Positions 41,133 through 49,640 of a stretch of DNA of 64,000 nucleotides are shown here, piece after piece (within the stretch, counting starts at the first letter, position 1; each line of letters opens with the position of its first letter). The notes under the pieces were generated by a model. It searched no databases and was not told the origin of the DNA. It saw only the letters and a list, made by a program, of their open reading frames with translations. The position numbers were made by a program, and so were the translations under genes. Source of the stretch: Betaproteobacteria bacterium (GTDB lineage: Bacteria > Pseudomonadota > Gammaproteobacteria > Burkholderiales > Ga0077523); the NCBI GenBank assembly GCA_016713305.1, contig JADJPK010000031.1, positions 248,001 through 312,000 of the forward strand, read 5' to 3'.

Positions 41133-41970
41133 ATGCAGGACGCCAGGAACATCACTCAGCACTACGCACGCCAGCATGATCTCCTGACCCGCCTCAAGGC
41201 AGCACTCGTCGCCGACGGAGCCGACCCGGACCGTCCGACCATCGACGCGCTCGCGCCGTACGACCAGTTCCATGGCCGGGGCATGGAGGCGACGCTCGAG
41301 ATTGCGGCACTGATGGAAGCCGAAGCCGCCCATCACCTGCTCGACGTGGGCAGCGGCATCGGCGGGCCCGCGAGATTCTTCGCGGACCGCATTGGCTGCC
41401 GGGTGACGGGCATCGATCTCACGCCCGAGTTCTGTGAGCTGGCCACGCACCTCACGCGGCTCACCGGGGCTCGAGGACCGGGTGCGCTTCGAGGTCGGCA
41501 ATGCCTTGTCCATGCCCTTCTCAGGCGGTACGTTCGATGTGGCCTACTCCATGAACGTCTCCATGAACATCGAGGACAAGCCGGGTCTGTACGCGGAGAT
41601 TCGCCGAGTCCTGAAACCCGGGGGCTGGCTCATCCTGTCGGAGCTCGCACGCGGCACCGGCGGCATGCTGCAGTATCCGACCCCCTGGGCCGCGTCGGAG
41701 GCGACGAGCTTTCTTGCGACCCCGGACGAAACGCGCGAAGGTCTCACGGCAGCAGGATTCGACGTGGTGCTCATGCGCAGTACCCGAGACGCGACGCTCG
41801 AGTTCGGCGCGCGTTCTCGCGCCATGGTGGAGCGCGGAGAGAAGGCTCCGCACCGCTCGGTGATGCTGATTCACGAAGATCTCGCGAAGACCGCCATGGC
41901 CAATACCGCGCGCGGCGTGGCTGAGGGCGCGATCGAGCCGGTCGAGATCCTGGCAAGAAAGCGGCACTGA
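41133..41970 (+). CDS. SAM-dependent methyltransferase, frameshifted at 41466-41469
   Basis: The start ATG at 41133 follows AAAGGAT. The N-terminal half (to LTRLTG) has the DQFHGRG motif, HLLDVGSGIGGPARFF (SAM motif I) and VTGIDLTPEFC (motif II). The frame then changes at GGGG (41466-41469), and the second half continues one frame over: LEDRVRFEVGNALSMPF, FDVAYSMNVSMNIEDK, LYAEIRRVLKPGGWLILSE, ending ARKRH at 41970. Removing one G restores a 279-residue class I methyltransferase similar to glycine/sarcosine or phosphoethanolamine-type N-methyltransferases. As given, the first frame runs out of sense to a stop at 41924. The single-base expansion in a homopolymer could be a sequencing error. 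Confidence 0.8.
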
Positions 41971-42018
41971 ACCGGGCTATCCTGTGCCATCACGGAAAAC
42001 CGGTCGGGAGGACACACC

Positions 42019-42441
42019 ATGAATTCTGCGCTGGCATTCGACCACGTTCACCTCATCAGCCACGACGCCCGGGCTACGGCGCGGTGGTACTGCGAGATGT
42101 TCGGCGGAGAGATCTCCAACGAGCAGGAGAACCTTCGCGGCGCACCACAGATCGACGTGCGCGTGGGTGGGATGACGATCGTCGTGCGCGGCTCGCGTCC
42201 CGGCGAGTCACCGGATGCGACGAAGCCGATGCAGCACTTCGACGGCTTTTCCAGTCACGACGAATGGGGCACCGATCACTTCGGGTTCACCTATCGCGGC
42301 GATCTGCGTGCGTTCTGCGATGAACTGAAGCGCAAGGGCGTGCGCATGGCGGTCGAGCCGTGGGAGTTCAAGCCGGGGATGGTGCTGTGCTATGTCGCCG
42401 CCCCTGACGGGGTCAGCATCGAACTGATCCAGACAGCCTGA
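42019..42441 (+). CDS. VOC family protein (glyoxalase/dioxygenase fold), first of four
   Basis: The product is 140 residues; ATG after GGGAGGAC. The beta-alpha-beta-beta-beta half-repeats of the vicinal oxygen chelate fold are visible: LAFDHVHLISHDARATARWYCEMFGG at the start (candidate metal His in FDHVHL), DHFGFTY in the middle (second His), and APDGVSIELIQ with the terminal Glu. Metal ligands His/His/Glu therefore appear intact. The substrate is unknown. Confidence 0.85.
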   Translation: MNSALAFDHVHLISHDARATARWYCEMFGGEISNEQENLRGAPQIDVRVGGMTIVVRGSRPGESPDATKPMQHFDGFSSHDEWGTDHFGFTYRGDLRAFCDELKRKGVRMAVEPWEFKPGMVLCYVAAPDGVSIELIQTA

Positions 42442-42540
42442 TCCGGAGCAGCCGGCCCCGCGCGGCCGTCACCGGTCGGGTCATTGCAGGAGTCGGTCGG
42501 GCCTCCCCGCGCAGCCTCGTATCTCCAGCAGGAGGGCGTC

Positions 42541-42936
42541 ATGCGAATCGAACTGGATCACACGATCGTCCCTGCACGGGACCGGATCGCAGCGGCAAGA
42601 CAACTGGCCTCACTGCTCGACGTTCCCTGGGCCGAGACTTCTTTCGGGCTGTTCTCCCCCGTCTACGTGAACGACGGCCTGACGCTGGATTTCATTCAGA
42701 CTGACGATCCGTTCCCGGTCTACCATTTCTGCTTCCGCGTGAACGATCAGGACTTCGATGGGATCCTCGCCCGGCTGCGGACCGCCGGGATTGCCTATCG
42801 GAGTGCCGTTCGTGGGCCGAACGACAGCAAGGTGAACACGGACCATGGCGGGCGTCTGGTGTACTGGAACGCACCGGAAGGTCACCAATGGGAAATGCTG
42901 ACGGTCAGCTACGCTCGGAACACCACGCCCGGGTGA
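42541..42936 (+). CDS. VOC family protein, second of four
   Basis: The product is 131 residues from the ATG at 42541 (AGGAGGGC upstream). MRIELDHTIVPARD provides the first His, YHFCFRV the second, and GHQWEMLTVSY the terminal Glu. The length and pattern match small bleomycin-resistance/glyoxalase-like proteins. Spacing of about 100 bp to each neighbour suggests separate but co-directional genes. Function is not known. Confidence 0.85.
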   Translation: MRIELDHTIVPARDRIAAARQLASLLDVPWAETSFGLFSPVYVNDGLTLDFIQTDDPFPVYHFCFRVNDQDFDGILARLRTAGIAYRSAVRGPNDSKVNTDHGGRLVYWNAPEGHQWEMLTVSYARNTTPG

Positions 42937-42993
42937 CGTGAACGTGTGCCTCGGGAACAGGGATACGGCAGCCATGACGCAGGAGGATCAAGC

Positions 42994-43380
42994 ATGAGCG
43001 CTTCGACGGAAACCTCCCGTGCGGAGGCCCTGATCGACGAGTACTGCGCCGCGTGGAGCGCACCCGATCCGGCGCAACGGGCGGAAGTGCTCGCGCGCGT
43101 GTGGTCCCACGGCGCCACGTACACGGATCCGAAGGTGCACGCGCCCTCTGCCGACCGGTTGCTGGATCACATTGCCGGAGTGCTTGCCGGACGCCCAGGC
43201 GCAAAGGTGGTACGGACCAGCCGGGTCGACATGCATCACGGGCTCGGCAGATTCTCCTGGCAGGTGGTCCAGGCTGACGGCACTGCATTGCCGGAAGGTC
43301 TCGACCTCGTGGAATTCACGGAGGACGTCACGCGCATCCGCCGCATCGTGGGGTTCTTCGGACCATTGAAGCGGGACTGA
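42994..43380 (+). CDS. NTF2-like (SnoaL/ketosteroid isomerase fold) protein
   Basis: The product is 128 residues from the ATG at 42994, after AGGAGG. The N-terminal helix EALIDEYCAAWSAPDPAQRAEVLARVWS is followed by ATYTDPKVHAPSADRLLDHI and beta strands ending IRRIVGFFGPL, which is the cone-shaped NTF2-like fold. Members include isomerases, dehydratases and proteins with no known activity, so no reaction is assigned. It sits between VOC genes in a plus-strand series. Confidence 0.8.
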   Translation: MSASTETSRAEALIDEYCAAWSAPDPAQRAEVLARVWSHGATYTDPKVHAPSADRLLDHIAGVLAGRPGAKVVRTSRVDMHHGLGRFSWQVVQADGTALPEGLDLVEFTEDVTRIRRIVGFFGPLKRD

Positions 43381-43485
43381 CGGCGCAGTCCGCGGCCCGC
43401 GACGCGCACCGGTCCCGGGACCCCGCTCGTCCTCCGCATCAAACGATCTTCACGAATCGATCAGACCTTTCTCAGGAGCGCCTCC

Positions 43486-43836
43486 ATGGACATCTATCAC
43501 ATATGGTGCAATCTCAAGCCCGGCGTGAGCGACATGGCGTTCGTCGAGCACCTGGAGAGTTACCTCGGACGTCTGAGGGAAGAGCAACAGCTCGCGGCGT
43601 TCCGCATCACCCGATGCAAGCTCGGTTTTCGTCCACCCCAGCTGCGCGAGTTCCACATCATGCTCGAGTTCAACGACATGACGCAGATGCAGGCGGCGTT
43701 CGATCAGGTTTCTTCACGCGCAGATCCTGTGGAAAGCCTGCATCATGCCGTCAACTCGCAAGTGCAGGACATCTTCTTCGCGCTGTACCGGGATTTCCCC
43801 GACGAAGGCCGGGTGACGGGACAGGAAAAGTTCTGA
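43486..43836 (+). CDS. DUF6614-like protein (dimeric alpha-beta barrel type)
   Basis: The product is 116 residues; ATG after CAGGAG. It opens MDIYHIWCNLKPGVSD and contains LREFHIMLEFNDMTQMQAAFDQV, a pattern matching the small DUF6614 family as remembered and resembling ferredoxin-like stress-response barrels. The function is unknown. It is one of the small plus-strand genes intermixed with VOC proteins. Confidence 0.7.
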   Translation: MDIYHIWCNLKPGVSDMAFVEHLESYLGRLREEQQLAAFRITRCKLGFRPPQLREFHIMLEFNDMTQMQAAFDQVSSRADPVESLHHAVNSQVQDIFFALYRDFPDEGRVTGQEKF

Positions 43837-43974
43837 TTCGGGAGAGGCAGACCCCGCCCAGCTCGCGTGGGGCGGGCACGAATTCGAAGATTCGGTGGTC
43901 CGGCGTCACGCCGGCATTCGAACGCGTCTTGCCGGGGGTCGTCGAAACGGGACCCATCACTTCCGGAGCCGCCC

Positions 43975-44349
43975 ATGGCCAGCCTCAATGCCGTCGAACT
44001 CAAGACTTTCGTCCCCGCGCGGGATTTCCGGCTCAGTCTGCTGTTCTACCGTGACCTCGGCTTCGAAGTGCCGTGGGAAACGGAGGAACTGGCTTCCCTG
44101 CGCATGGACCGGGTCAGCTTTCTCCTGCAGAACTTCTATGTGAAGGAGCTTGCCGAGAATCTCATGCTCCACCTGCTCGTCGATGACGTCGACGGGTGGT
44201 GGCAAAGCATCTCGACGAAGCGCATCGCCGAGCGCTATTCGGTGCGATGCCAGCCGCCCCAGCTTCGTCCATGGGGCATGCGCGATTTCACGATGCTGGA
44301 TCCGTCAGGCGTGCTGTGGCGTATCGGACAGACGGCGTCCGACGAATGA
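43975..44349 (+). CDS. VOC family protein, third of four
   Basis: The product is 124 residues from the ATG at 43975. It opens ASLNAVELKTFVPARDFRLSLLFYRDLGF, typical of VOC domains, but Glu or Lys stands where the first metal His would be. LHLLVDDVDGWW and FTMLDPSGVLWRIGQ complete the fold. It lacks the usual His/Glu metal set, so it is likely a binding or immunity-type VOC protein rather than an enzyme. Confidence 0.8.
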   Translation: MASLNAVELKTFVPARDFRLSLLFYRDLGFEVPWETEELASLRMDRVSFLLQNFYVKELAENLMLHLLVDDVDGWWQSISTKRIAERYSVRCQPPQLRPWGMRDFTMLDPSGVLWRIGQTASDE

Positions 44350-44463
44350 GCGCCCGTTCTCCCGGAAACTTCGCGTGCGAAGGATGTCGATCCAGGCTGA
44401 AGCCGTTCGACAAGGAATCAACGGACGGACGTCCGTGACCCGCCCTTCATTCAGGAGACCGCC

Positions 44464-44964
44464 ATGCCTGCGCTTCGTACCATCGCTCCCTGCCTCTGGT
44501 TCGACCATCAGGCGGAGGAAGCCGCCGCCTTCTACGTTTCGATCTTTCCGGGCTCACGCATCGGCCGCATCGCACGCTACGGCGAGGCGGGTCACGAATT
44601 CCACGGCAGGGCCGCCGGTTCGGTGACGACCGTGGAGTTCGAACTCGACAACCAGCCCTTCACCGCCCTGAACGGCGGCCCCGCTTTCAAGTTCAGCGAG
44701 GCCGTTTCGTTCCAGATTCTCTGCGATACGCAGCAGGACATCGATCACTACTGGGGCCGGCTGACCGAGGGTGGGGACATGCAAGCGCAACAGTGCGGCT
44801 GGCTCAAGGACCGGTACGGCCTGTCGTGGCAGGTCGTGCCTGCCGCAGTGATTCAGATGATGTGCGATCCGGACCAGGAAAGGCGGGACCGTGTCATGAA
44901 CGCGATCCTTCCCATGAAGAAACTGGTGATCGCGGAACTCGAACGCGCGTTCGAAGGTTCGTAG
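44464..44964 (+). CDS. PhnB-like VOC family protein, fourth of four
   Basis: The product is 166 residues; ATG after CAGGAGA. It opens IAPCLWFDHQAEEAAAFYVSIFPGS and has TVEFELDNQPFTALNGGP, QILCDTQQDIDHYW, CGWLKDRYGLSWQVVP and a C-terminal ERRDRVMNAILPMKKLVIAELERAF. This is the PhnB / 3-demethylubiquinone methyltransferase-like VOC subfamily, whose members are mostly uncharacterised. It converges on the ChrA gene 41 bp downstream. Confidence 0.88.
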   Translation: MPALRTIAPCLWFDHQAEEAAAFYVSIFPGSRIGRIARYGEAGHEFHGRAAGSVTTVEFELDNQPFTALNGGPAFKFSEAVSFQILCDTQQDIDHYWGRLTEGGDMQAQQCGWLKDRYGLSWQVVPAAVIQMMCDPDQERRDRVMNAILPMKKLVIAELERAFEGS

Positions 44965-45005
44965 CGTCCCCCATTCGCAGGTGTCGCAGAGCGATCGAGA
45001 AATGC

Positions 45006-46268
45006 TCAGACGGGCATGCCTCCCAGGGCGACTGTGGCCGCCACGCACCATCCCACGACCCACAGTGCCGACACCCGCCATGCCACGAGCAGCACGAAGC
45101 CGACGATGGCGATGGCGACGTCCGCCGGGCTCTTCACCGCCGATACCCAGATGGGGTCGTAAAGAGCTGCGCCCAGCACGCCCACCACGGCAGCATTGAC
45201 CCCGGCCACGGCGCGCCCCGCGGCGGGGATCGAGGTGAGGCGGCTCCAGAAAGGGAGTACGCCCGCCACCAGCAGAAAGCCGGGCAGGAAGATGGACGTT
45301 ACCGCGATCAGCGCCCCGCCAACGACGGTGGCGTCCGCCGTCAATCTGCCACCCAGATAGGCAGCGAAAGAGAACAGGGGACCGGGAAGCGCTTGCGCCG
45401 CGCCGTAGCCGGCAAGGAACTCGTCGACCGTCAGACCGCCCTGCCGCACCAGACCTTCTTCCAGCAGGGGAAGAACCACGTGGCCGCCGCCGAACACGAG
45501 CGCACCTGCCCGGTAGAAGGGCTCGGCAACGGCAAACGGACCGCCGAAGGCTCCGGCCAGTACAGGCAGGAGAATGAGCAGCAGCAAGAAGACGAGAAGC
45601 AGGACCGCGCCGGTGCGCGCACCCTCTCGCGAGTGCGCTTCGATGGGCGCGATCGCGGCGCCTTCCTTCAGAAACCACCACCCCCCGAGGGCGCCCAGTC
45701 CGATCGCGATCAGCTGCATCCATGGCGTCGATGCGAGCAGCAGCAACGCGGCGGCCCCTGCAGCGATGCTCGCCCGGCGCGGCTCCGGACAAAGCTGCCG
45801 GGCCATTCCCAGCAGTCCGCTGGACACCACCGCAAGAGCCACCAGCTTGAGCCCGTGAACGACCGAGCGGCCGACTCCTCCTTCGATCCCCGGGATCAGA
45901 AACGCGAGCCCCAGCATGAGCAACGCGGATGGCAATGTGAAGCCGACGAACGCGGCGACGCCGCCCCACCACCCTGCACGCAGAAGGCCCAGCGAAAATC
46001 CGAGCTGGCTGCTCGCGGGACCGGGAAGGAACTGGCACAGCGCCATCAGTTGCGCGTAGCGTTCCCCGTCGATCCAGCGGCGCTGCTCCACCAGCGCGCG
46101 CCTGAAGTACACGAGATGCGCGACCGGTCCGCCGAAGGACGTGACCCCGAGCCGCAGGAATGTCGTGAACACTTCACGCGCCGTGCCGGCCGGGACGGTG
46201 TCCGCAGAATCGCTTTGCGCAGGAACCGAGGATGTCATCGACAACAGGGGGCGGTGGAGCGAAGGCAT
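45006..46268 (-). CDS. chrA: chromate transporter, ChrA family
   Basis: The product is about 420 residues from the ATG at 46268; a second in-frame ATG at 46238 is also possible. An earlier frame opening reaches 46442 but would overlap the PEP-CTERM gene. Two homologous halves carry the CHR signature: FLRLGVTSFGGPVAHLVYFRRALVEQRRW and FLPGPASSQLGFSLG in the first, GALVFGGGHVVLPLLEEGLV and AQALPGPLFSFAAYLG in the second. About ten transmembrane segments are visible. ChrA is a long-chain chromate/sulfate transporter that exports chromate. No chrB-type regulator is adjacent. Confidence 0.92.
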   Translation of the reverse strand: MPSLHRPLLSMTSSVPAQSDSADTVPAGTAREVFTTFLRLGVTSFGGPVAHLVYFRRALVEQRRWIDGERYAQLMALCQFLPGPASSQLGFSLGLLRAGWWGGVAAFVGFTLPSALLMLGLAFLIPGIEGGVGRSVVHGLKLVALAVVSSGLLGMARQLCPEPRRASIAAGAAALLLLASTPWMQLIAIGLGALGGWWFLKEGAAIAPIEAHSREGARTGAVLLLVFLLLLILLPVLAGAFGGPFAVAEPFYRAGALVFGGGHVVLPLLEEGLVRQGGLTVDEFLAGYGAAQALPGPLFSFAAYLGGRLTADATVVGGALIAVTSIFLPGFLLVAGVLPFWSRLTSIPAAGRAVAGVNAAVVGVLGAALYDPIWVSAVKSPADVAIAIVGFVLLVAWRVSALWVVGWCVAATVALGGMPV

Positions 46269-46419
46269 GATGGTACGCCACTCCCGGCCACCCCATGCCC
46301 CATGCGGTCCACGCCATCCCCTTGCCCCGTGGGTTCGCGGTCCGGCGCCGAAGCCTGCCTTGTCCGCGACACGACCACCGGCCTGCGCCGGCGGGCGTGT
46401 CAGGCTGCAGTGGGGACGA

Positions 46420-47376
46420 TCAGAAGGAACGACGACGCGCAACGGCGGCCATCAGAACCAGACCGGCCGCCATGAGGGCATAGGTTTCGGGTTCGGGAAC
46501 GGGGGCCAGCGTATAGCGGAACAGGCTCAGATGGGCATCCAGTTCGTTCGCATCGGGCTCGACGATCATCTCGACGAACATTTCTGCACCGCCGCCGGGC
46601 AGCGCGCGCAGCGCGATGCCTTCGGTTTCGTTGAAGGCATTCGGCGCCTTCGGCAACTGGAAGAGTTCGTCCACGTGACCTGTCGCGAGGTCCATGCGGT
46701 ATACCGACTTGGTCGAGTCGTGCGCGGACATGTACAGCGCGCCGTCGTACACCTTGGCGCCCTGGATGTTGCGCAGCGAACGGTCCATGGTCAGCGTGTG
46801 GCTGAAGCTCCAGTCTTCCAGGTTGTACACGTTGATCGTGTTGCCGTTCTTCCACTCCTTGCCGTAACCCAGGCCGGCCGCGCCGTCCACGGCAACCCAG
46901 CTCGCAACGTCGTCGTGAGGATTGCTGGGCGCACCGTTCAACTGATAGAGCTTGCCCGTGTAGCTGAGATCCGATGCATTGAACAGGGCCACGTGGCCGT
47001 TCTGGTAGTCGCCCACTTCAGAATCGAGAGACGCGTAGAGGATTCCGTTGTAGACATCGCTGTCACCGACGTGGTCGAAACCCTGGGAAGCCAGTTCTGC
47101 CGGGATGCCGGTGTTGATGGTCGCAGGCAGTGATACGGATCCGGTGCGTTGCAGCGAGTTGAAGTTCGCGTCGGTCCGCTCGAGTCCATACTGCCAGGTG
47201 AAGATCCATTCGTTGCCGTTGGGCGCGATGCCTTGCGTGCGGTACAGGCCGGTCATCTGGCCTTGATAGATCGGGTACTGGACTTCGGACTGGAACTGCC
47301 AGTTCTCCACGGCCGCGTGTGCCTGGAAGGAAAGCGCGACGGTGCTGGCCGCGAGCATGCTGCGAACGAGCGACAT
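46420..47376 (-). CDS. PEP-CTERM protein with beta-propeller-like domain
   Basis: The product is 318 residues from the ATG at 47376, chosen over an upstream in-frame start at 47460 because AGGAG sits correctly before it. Signal peptide MSLVRSMLAASTVALSFQAHA. The mature region contains blade-like phrases (GNEWIFTWQYGLERTD, NGILYASLDSE, VYDGALYMSAHDSTKSVYRMD) suggesting a six- or seven-blade propeller. C-terminus APVPEPETYALMAAGLVLMAAVARRRSF is a textbook PEP-CTERM signal (PEP, hydrophobic helix, arginine cluster). An exosortase is expected elsewhere in the genome. ChrA follows on the same strand. Confidence 0.85.
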   Translation of the reverse strand: MSLVRSMLAASTVALSFQAHAAVENWQFQSEVQYPIYQGQMTGLYRTQGIAPNGNEWIFTWQYGLERTDANFNSLQRTGSVSLPATINTGIPAELASQGFDHVGDSDVYNGILYASLDSEVGDYQNGHVALFNASDLSYTGKLYQLNGAPSNPHDDVASWVAVDGAAGLGYGKEWKNGNTINVYNLEDWSFSHTLTMDRSLRNIQGAKVYDGALYMSAHDSTKSVYRMDLATGHVDELFQLPKAPNAFNETEGIALRALPGGGAEMFVEMIVEPDANELDAHLSLFRYTLAPVPEPETYALMAAGLVLMAAVARRRSF

Positions 47377-47493
47377 TTTTTTGGCTCCTGCGACGGTTGT
47401 GGGGTTCAAGGTCATGGCTCTCGGCCTGACATGCCGCACGTTATCGAACCGACGTTTCACCGCATCGCGAAGCCTCTGCGTCTTTCGGATCAG

Positions 47494-47819
47494 CTGTCGC
47501 GGTTAACCCGCCCGCAGAACCAGAGCGGAATCCTGGTCTACGCATGGCGGGAGCACGACCCTCTTCGGGCCTTCCGCCTCTCGGACCGATTCGAGGACTG
47601 CAACGCGGGACATCGGCATCGTGCGACAGTTGGGCACGCCGCGACCACTGCGCGGGCGACATGCCGGAAGCGGGTTCCGGCTTTGTTCCGCCGACCGTGG
47701 TGGACGGCCGGGTCTATCGGGCCACGCAGGCGGGGACCGTCGTGGTCTACGGCGCGATCGAGCGCCGCGAGTGTGCGTGCACTGAAGCGCCTCTCCTCCC
47801 GCCCACGCTGCAGTTCTGA
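47494..47819 (+). pseudogene. probable remnant of a PQQ-like beta-propeller gene (3' end)
   Basis: Two partial frames look like the C-terminus of a pyrroloquinoline-quinone-type or outer-membrane propeller protein. Around 47500-47600 one frame reads QSGILVYAWREHDPLRAFRLSD. Around 47660-47770 another reads SGFVPPTVVDGRVYRATQAGTVVVYG, a typical last blade. They are not in the same frame, there is no start, and nothing similar lies upstream, where the divergent PEP-CTERM gene begins. The rest of 47377-47829 shows no intact gene. Decayed remnant is the best reading; a chance match is possible. Confidence 0.4.
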
Positions 47820-47829
47820 ATCAGGACGT

Positions 47830-48579
47830 TCAATGGAAGACGCGGCCGGCGTCGATGGCAAGCGTCTGACCCGTGATGCTGTCCGTGCGGCAGAACGTCA
47901 CCACCTGATCGGCCACATCGTCCTTGTCGGCCGCGCGCTTGAGCAGCGCCCCGTCGCGGGACCGCTGGCGGTAGGCGGGATCCAGATTGGACGTGGCGCG
48001 CGTATCTTCGAGATAGCCCGGTGCGACGCAGTTGACCAGGATGTCCGGCGCGAGCCCGACCGCCATGCACCGGGTCAGGTGAATCAGCCCTGCCTTCGAC
48101 ACGGCATACGGAATCGATGAACCCGAAGGCGCGAGGCCAGCCACCGAGGCGATGTTCACGATGCGCCCACCGCCTTGCCTGCGCATGTGTGGAACGACTG
48201 CCTTCATGCAAAGCATCGGACCGGTCAGATTGACCGACAGGATCTTCTGCCAGTCATCGAGCCCGAGCGCGTCGAGGTCGTTGAACGGGATCCATTTGTT
48301 GTAGGCAGCATCGTTGACGAGGATGTCGATCCGGCCGAAATGTTCGCCGACGGCGTTCACCATGGCGTCGACCTGAGCAGGATCCGACACATCACAGGCG
48401 AAGGGTTGCGCGCGCGCGCCTTCCGCGCGCAAGGCCGCCGCCACCTCCCCTGCACCCGCCATGTCTCTCGCGCACACAACGGCAACGTCGCAGCCAGCCG
48501 CAGCCAGAGCGGCACAGATCCGGCGGCCCAGGCCGCCGTTGCCACCGGTGACGATGGCCACCTTGTCCTTCACGTCCAT
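47830..48579 (-). CDS. SDR family oxidoreductase
   Basis: The product is 249 residues. TGGNGGLG cofactor loop (residues 11-18), VNDAAYN in place of the usual NNAG, catalytic IASVAGLAPSGSSIPYAVSKAGL (Ser, Tyr, Lys), and C-terminus ITGQTLAIDAGRVFH. The ATG at 48579 follows AAGGAGAC. The replacement of the strict NNAG motif by NDAA is a mild deviation seen in some family members. The substrate is unknown. It is last on the minus strand after the oxidase terminator and so has its own promoter in 48580-48686. Confidence 0.9.
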   Translation of the reverse strand: MDVKDKVAIVTGGNGGLGRRICAALAAAGCDVAVVCARDMAGAGEVAAALRAEGARAQPFACDVSDPAQVDAMVNAVGEHFGRIDILVNDAAYNKWIPFNDLDALGLDDWQKILSVNLTGPMLCMKAVVPHMRRQGGGRIVNIASVAGLAPSGSSIPYAVSKAGLIHLTRCMAVGLAPDILVNCVAPGYLEDTRATSNLDPAYRQRSRDGALLKRAADKDDVADQVVTFCRTDSITGQTLAIDAGRVFH

Positions 48580-48686
48580 ATCCGTCTCCTTTGATGCGCT
48601 GCCCCGACATCCACTCGCTCTCGGGACAAGCGGGTCACTGACCGGCCGAAGAATACACGTGCGTTCCAGGGCTTCCAGAAAGCGAA

Positions 48687-48712
48687 AAAGCCGGGCTCGA
48701 GAGCCCGGCTTT
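48687..48712 (-). terminator. intrinsic terminator of the cytochrome oxidase operon
   Basis: An 11-bp perfect stem, AAAGCCGGGCT / AGCCCGGCTTT, with a four-base CGAG loop lies 25 bp beyond the coxC stop. On the minus strand it is followed by a T run (complement of the A run at 48685-48689). This is the clearest intrinsic terminator in the window. Confidence 0.9.
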
Positions 48713-48736
48713 CGCCGATGTGGACTGCGCCGGGAC

Positions 48737-49588
48737 TTACAGCCAGTACACGAACACGAACAGGATCAGCCACACCACGTCCACGAAGTGCCAGTACCAG
48801 GCCACGGCGGAGAACGCGAAGTGGTTCTCCGGCTTGAAGTGGTCGCGCATGGAGCGAACCAGCATGACGATCAGCATGATCGTGCCCAGCGTGACATGGA
48901 AGCCGTGGAAGCCGGTCAGCATGAAGAACGTGGCGCCGTACACCCCGCTCTTGAGGGTGAGGCCGAGTTCGGAATAGGCCGTGTGATATTCGTGGACCTG
49001 GAGCATCAGGAACACGACACCCAGCGCCACCGTCATGGCAAGACCGAGGACGAGCTGGTTCTTCTTGTTGGCCATCAGTCCCCAGTGAGCCCAGGTCAGC
49101 GTCGCGCCGGACGTCAGCAGGATGAGCGTGTTGATGGCGGGAATGCCCCAGGCGCCCATGGGCGTGAACGCCGGGCCCTTCGGGCCGCTGGTGGGCCAGT
49201 TCCCTTCGTAGCCGGGATAAGGCGTGAACTGCGGATCGAAGTGGGAGAGTTCCGGAACGGAGATGACCCGCACGTAATAGAGCACGCCGAAGAACGCGGC
49301 GAAGAACATCACCTCCGAGAAGATGAACCACACCATGCCGAGCCGGAACGAGCGGTCTTCCCAGTTCTTGTAGAGCCCTGACAGATTCTCCGCCACCACA
49401 GCCCCGAACCACGCGAAGACCACGTAGATGATCGCAGCGGCGCCGGCGAGCATCGAAACGAGGCCCGCCCCGACGGCGTTGATCTTGAGGATGAAGCCGA
49501 GCGCGAGGAAGAAGATCCCCAGCGAAAGCAGCATCGAATACTTGCTGGAATCCGGTACGAAATAACGATTGTGGGTGGCGGTGCTCAT
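48737..49588 (-). CDS. ctaE: cytochrome c oxidase subunit III
   Basis: The product is 283 residues from the ATG at 49588, which has GGAGGA six bases upstream; the frame extends further but the earlier ATG lacks a site. Seven hydrophobic helices; subunit III motifs MVWFIFSEVMFFAAFF (with the conserved Glu), HEYHTAYSELGLTLKSGVYGATFFMLTGFHGFHVTLG, and the terminal WYWHFVDVVWLILFVFVYW. It stabilises the aa3 catalytic core. It is the last gene of the oxidase operon, followed by the terminator. A DUF2970 gene, common between cox11 and coxC in relatives, is absent here (52-bp gap). Confidence 0.95.
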   Translation of the reverse strand: MSTATHNRYFVPDSSKYSMLLSLGIFFLALGFILKINAVGAGLVSMLAGAAAIIYVVFAWFGAVVAENLSGLYKNWEDRSFRLGMVWFIFSEVMFFAAFFGVLYYVRVISVPELSHFDPQFTPYPGYEGNWPTSGPKGPAFTPMGAWGIPAINTLILLTSGATLTWAHWGLMANKKNQLVLGLAMTVALGVVFLMLQVHEYHTAYSELGLTLKSGVYGATFFMLTGFHGFHVTLGTIMLIVMLVRSMRDHFKPENHFAFSAVAWYWHFVDVVWLILFVFVYWL

Positions 49589-49640
49589 CGGGTTCCTCCA
49601 GAAATTCGCTTCGCTGTATCTGTGTATGGGGTGGGATTCA

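Noticed and set aside
43411..43422. Perfect 12-bp palindrome GGTCCCGGGACC between small genes
   Set aside because: No loop, no T run and no nearby divergent promoter. Likely a chance GC palindrome.
42019..44964. Integron-like gene cassette array, suggested by small promoterless-looking genes in a row
   Set aside because: No attC-like inverted repeats or core sites were found in the spacers, and no integrase is present.
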